Shown: positions 61,046 through 64,000 of the stretch, in pieces
How the letters are laid out: each line of letters opens with the position of its first letter
Numbering within the stretch: position 1 is the stretch's first letter
Origin: Wuchereria bancrofti
Lineage: Eukaryota; Nematoda; Chromadorea; Rhabditida; Onchocercidae
Assembly (NCBI GenBank): GCA_005281725.1
Contig: SSBO01000001.1
Location: 8,398,115-8,462,114 of the forward strand
DNA length: 64,000 nucleotides
Reading direction: 5' to 3'
Translations under genes and position numbers: made by a program
The notes under the pieces: generated by a model
The model's database searches: none
What the model saw: the letters and a program-made list of their open reading frames with translations, nothing else
What the model was told of the DNA's origin: nothing

Positions 61046-61458
61046 TTGTTCTATTAAATAATATATTTCTAACCTTAAAAGTCTAATTGAATTATAATTT
61101 AAGCTTTAGATACGTAAGTAGAGACATAGTAATTGTCAAAATACAAAAATGAGTAGTTTTTTTCTTTTGAGAAAATGCTTTATTAACTTTTTTATTGTAG
61201 TAATTCTGGAAAAAAAATATAAATGAGTAATGGCGTTTGATATTTCAAATTTTAAAACCAACATTCGCTAATTAATCATAATTTAGGAATTTGAAATTTT
61301 CGCGGAATTAAAATCCGAGAAAATTGTTGGATTAAGTGAGGCGATAGCTACGGAAGCATTTGCCATTTTCTGTGTTTTATTTTGAATCTGTCACAGTCAT
61401 CATTGAGCGGATTTTGTCGTGTTGTAGTGGTTTCTATCGGTTAATTCGAAGACTTCTA

Positions 61459-63458
61459 ATGGCTGCAATACCAGCTGTTAAACTTGTTGAACCGATCAAA
61501 AAAGAAAAATCGAAAACTTTTCAGGTATATTTATATATGCTTTAAGCAGTTATGTTTTAAGCATTTCCGATTATAACAACTTTCCGATTTTTCTACCGTC
61601 TAATCATTGTTGCTTTATGTTTTAAAGAAACCTTTGGATTCATAACAATGATTTGATAAACAATCATTTATTCTACTTTGTATTGAGAAAAAATTTTTGT
61701 CATGAAATTTTTATATTAATATATTTTTATCCTCAAGATTGTAGGATGGAATATTTTATTTTAATTAATTAATAGAAAAGCATTGAAATGAGTTTAGTTA
61801 ATTTAATTCTATGTGAAATAGATAGAAATTAAAATAAGACTGACAATTAAAGTTAAAAACTAGAAAAGATTATTTTATTTTCACTATTCAAATTATGATG
61901 GTTCATGAACCACAGTTTGAATCATTCAATCTCTTTTTTTTTAACATGTAATTTAAATAGCGAAGTCAACTGATTACATTTAAATTTTATTATAGTTAAA
62001 TTATTCATAATTTAAGAAATTAGTTCAATTACTTCATTTTAATTTGTTCTTTAGGCTTACTTGCCGGATGGAGCTCGTACCTATAGTTGTGTACATTGTC
62101 GTGCCAATTTGGCTAATCATAATGAGCTTATTTCGAAGGTTACTTTTTTTGTTCCTTCTTCTTTCTTCTTGTCAAATTTCGAAATTTCATTTCCATAATT
62201 AATTCCTTTCTTCGTTTTTCTTCTCTTTTTTAAATGTTCATTTGTAAAATTAGTTTACCTTTTTATATCGGGCATTTTTATCATATCTAATTTTTTTTCT
62301 CTTTTTCTTCTGCATCATTTTTTTTTTCTTCAGCTGTTGCACTTTTCATCGGTTTTAAAAGTTTGAGAAAATTATGGGGAAGATTTCATTTCTTTTTTTT
62401 TGCAGTCATTTCAAGGTAGTCAAGGGAAAGCGTATTTGTTCAATTCCGTGTAAGTTCCTTCCTCTTTTTTTTTTCTTTTTTAAAATTTTAACAGTTTCAT
62501 TCATTGCCCTTTTTTTTCTGCACAATTATTCAAAAATAATACGTAAAAAAAGCATAATGAAAGTCAAAAAAGTTTTTATTTCACGAACATTTCGTTTTAC
62601 ACTTGTTATGACTTTATTCCATTTCATATTTATTTTTTCAATCATTTAAAGAGAGTTACAAATTTATTCATTTAAGATTTTAATTAACATATTATTTGTT
62701 AAAATGAAATGATAATAGAATATTTGTTAATAACAAATCTTTCCCGAAAAATTCATTATAACTTCATTTTCATTATAGTATTTGTAGCATACACATTTAT
62801 ATGATATCATAAGACTTAATACAAATAGCTTGAAAAGACTTAATACAAATAGCTTTATACGCTTGTCATAACAACTACTAATCATTACAAATATCTTTTG
62901 TTTTTTTAATTTTATTTTCCTCAAATTCATTTCCAAAAAGAATTGAAAAAATAATTTCCAAAAAAAAAAGTTGAAAAATTTTTCAAAAATATAAGAATAA
63001 TACCGATTATTTTCTTACTTATTTATTTATTTATTTATTGTTTTTATTTGTTTTATTTATTATTATTATTGTTCTTAGTTTAAAAAATTCGATTTTTTAG
63101 GGTAAATATAGGATGTGGACCAGCAGAAGAACGTGTTCTATTAACTGGCCTTCATGCAGTAGCCGACATATACTGTGAATGTTGCAAAACAACACTTGGC
63201 TGGAAATATGTAAATTTCTTTTTCAATATTTATTTTTATTATTAATTATTATATATTTTATTAGAACATTTCATTTTTGATCATAAATGACATATATTTA
63301 TTGTGATATATGTATGTGTACTTTTCTAATTTCAGGAGCACGCATTTGAAGTTAGTCAAAAGTATAAAGAAGGTAAATTTATTATCGAACTGGCGCATAT
63401 GGTAAAAGATAATGGTTGGGATAAGCGTGATTTTAAAAGGAATACCAACACTCACTAA
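61459..63458 (+). CDS. Yippee-like protein (YPEL1-4 type)
   Basis: Five coding exons: 61459-61524, 62055-62138, 62406-62449, 63101-63209, 63336-63458. All are GT-AG and in phase, giving 141 residues. The Yippee zinc-binding fold is complete: Cys34/Cys37 (YSCVHC) and Cys90/Cys93 (CECC), spaced C-x2-C-x52-C-x2-C as in the family. Conserved blocks are [68 protein letters not shown] and [12 protein letters not shown]. The last cysteine pair has an additional Cys at residue 92. The N-terminal 22 residues ([20 protein letters not shown]) and the tail ([11 protein letters not shown]) are extra to the core, making it longer than typical members. Family members are nuclear or centrosome-associated regulators; the exact role here is unknown. 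Confidence 0.97.
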
Positions 63459-64000
63459 TTTACATCATCTTTTTTAATGAGTGATAAAAATGAGAAAATA
63501 AATAAGGGTAAAATTGAGCAAAAAAAAAAAAGAAAACAGAAAAAATTTTTTTATCTTTATTTGCTTATTTTTTGTATTATAAATTTTGAAATTTATTGTA
63601 AATTTGATCATTTGTAATTGTTTCTTTTCTTTTTTTTTCTTTTTATATCCTTTCTTTGAACTTTATCATTCATTAACTGTTGTTTATCATACATGAATAT
63701 AAGCATATGTATTTAAAAAAAAGACAAATAATTTAGGCAGTTCAGGTATCAGAAGAATTCTATGTTTTATTATTTTAGGGAATGATTGTTTTGGTTTTGC
63801 TTCCTTTATTTTTTTAATTTGAGTTTATTTTTAGTCTTTGTGTTTATTCATTTTTTTTTTTTCGATTAGGATTAGGAAAAAGGAATGCAGAATGATCTGG
63901 GATTAGTTTTTTTTTTTTGCATTTTCATTAAAATTGAATGGAATGATTCATCACTGGGTACATATGATAATGTAGCTAAAGCAATCCTGTTGAACGCAAT
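63459..64000. other. 3' flank of YPEL; no further gene seen
   Basis: Contains AATAAA at 63497-63502, about 40 bases after the stop, then T-rich sequence. Confidence 0.6.
63497..63502 (+). other. Polyadenylation signal of YPEL (AATAAA)
   Basis: AATAAA about 40 bases after the stop codon, followed by an A-rich stretch. Confidence 0.6.

Larger units (their letters stand above)
39308..61458. other. Gene desert of about 22 kb
   Basis: Between the 5' ends of ALKBH8 (-) and YPEL (+), which diverge. No exon with matched acceptor, donor and coding-like composition was found on either strand; the open frames here are products of simple repeats. Contents: G-rich tracts, many microsatellites, poly-A/T runs, and a 1.55 kb duplication joined by one N. 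It may hold distal regulation of the flanking genes or unseen small RNAs. Confidence 0.6.

Overview
The window is AT-rich nuclear DNA of a nematode, most likely a filarial (onchocercid-type) worm. The evidence is small exons with TTTTCAG-type acceptors, a venom-allergen-like CAP protein of 220 residues, a secreted ShKT (six-cysteine) protein, and a near-perfect copy of the nematode SL1 spliced leader. I cannot fix the genus. No bacterial genes, CRISPR arrays or tRNA/rRNA genes were seen. Exon models were built by hand; for every multi-exon gene below the reading phase closes across all junctions to a single stop.

Layout. 1-2585: a foldback element with arms of about 0.6 kb. 2830-4619 (-): CAP/VAL gene, six exons. 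6336-12545 (+): calpain-7/PalB orthologue, 21 exons, 821 residues. 15555-17664 (-): secreted protein with three ShKT domains, six exons. 18623-18772 (+): an orphan exon with a membrane segment. About 21.9-28.8 kb: two inverted arms of about 0.7-0.8 kb enclose a tandem array of four C2H2 zinc-finger exons (-), decayed copies of them, and a small secreted-protein ORF with an inverted broken copy. 29629-32279 (+): lysine-rich secreted protein of unknown function, eight exons. 33119-33551 (+): unknown two-exon gene. 34212-39307 (-): ALKBH8 (RRM + AlkB dioxygenase + methyltransferase), 11 exons. One of its introns holds an LTR-retroelement remnant carrying the SL1-like sequence. 39.3-61.4 kb: a gene desert of about 22 kb rich in microsatellites, with two strong G-quadruplex-type tracts and a 1.55 kb direct duplication joined at a single N, probably an assembly artefact. 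61459-63458 (+): Yippee-like gene, five exons.

The genes do not form one pathway. Calpain-7 (ESCRT-linked protease), ALKBH8 (wobble-uridine tRNA modification) and YPEL are conserved housekeeping or regulatory genes. The VAL, ShKT and lysine-rich proteins look like parts of a secretome. The accessory material is the foldback element, the zinc-finger array within inverted arms, and the SL1-bearing retroelement remnant. The most unusual signals are the SL1-like 22-mer inside an LTR-type insertion and the inverted-repeat-bounded zinc-finger array.
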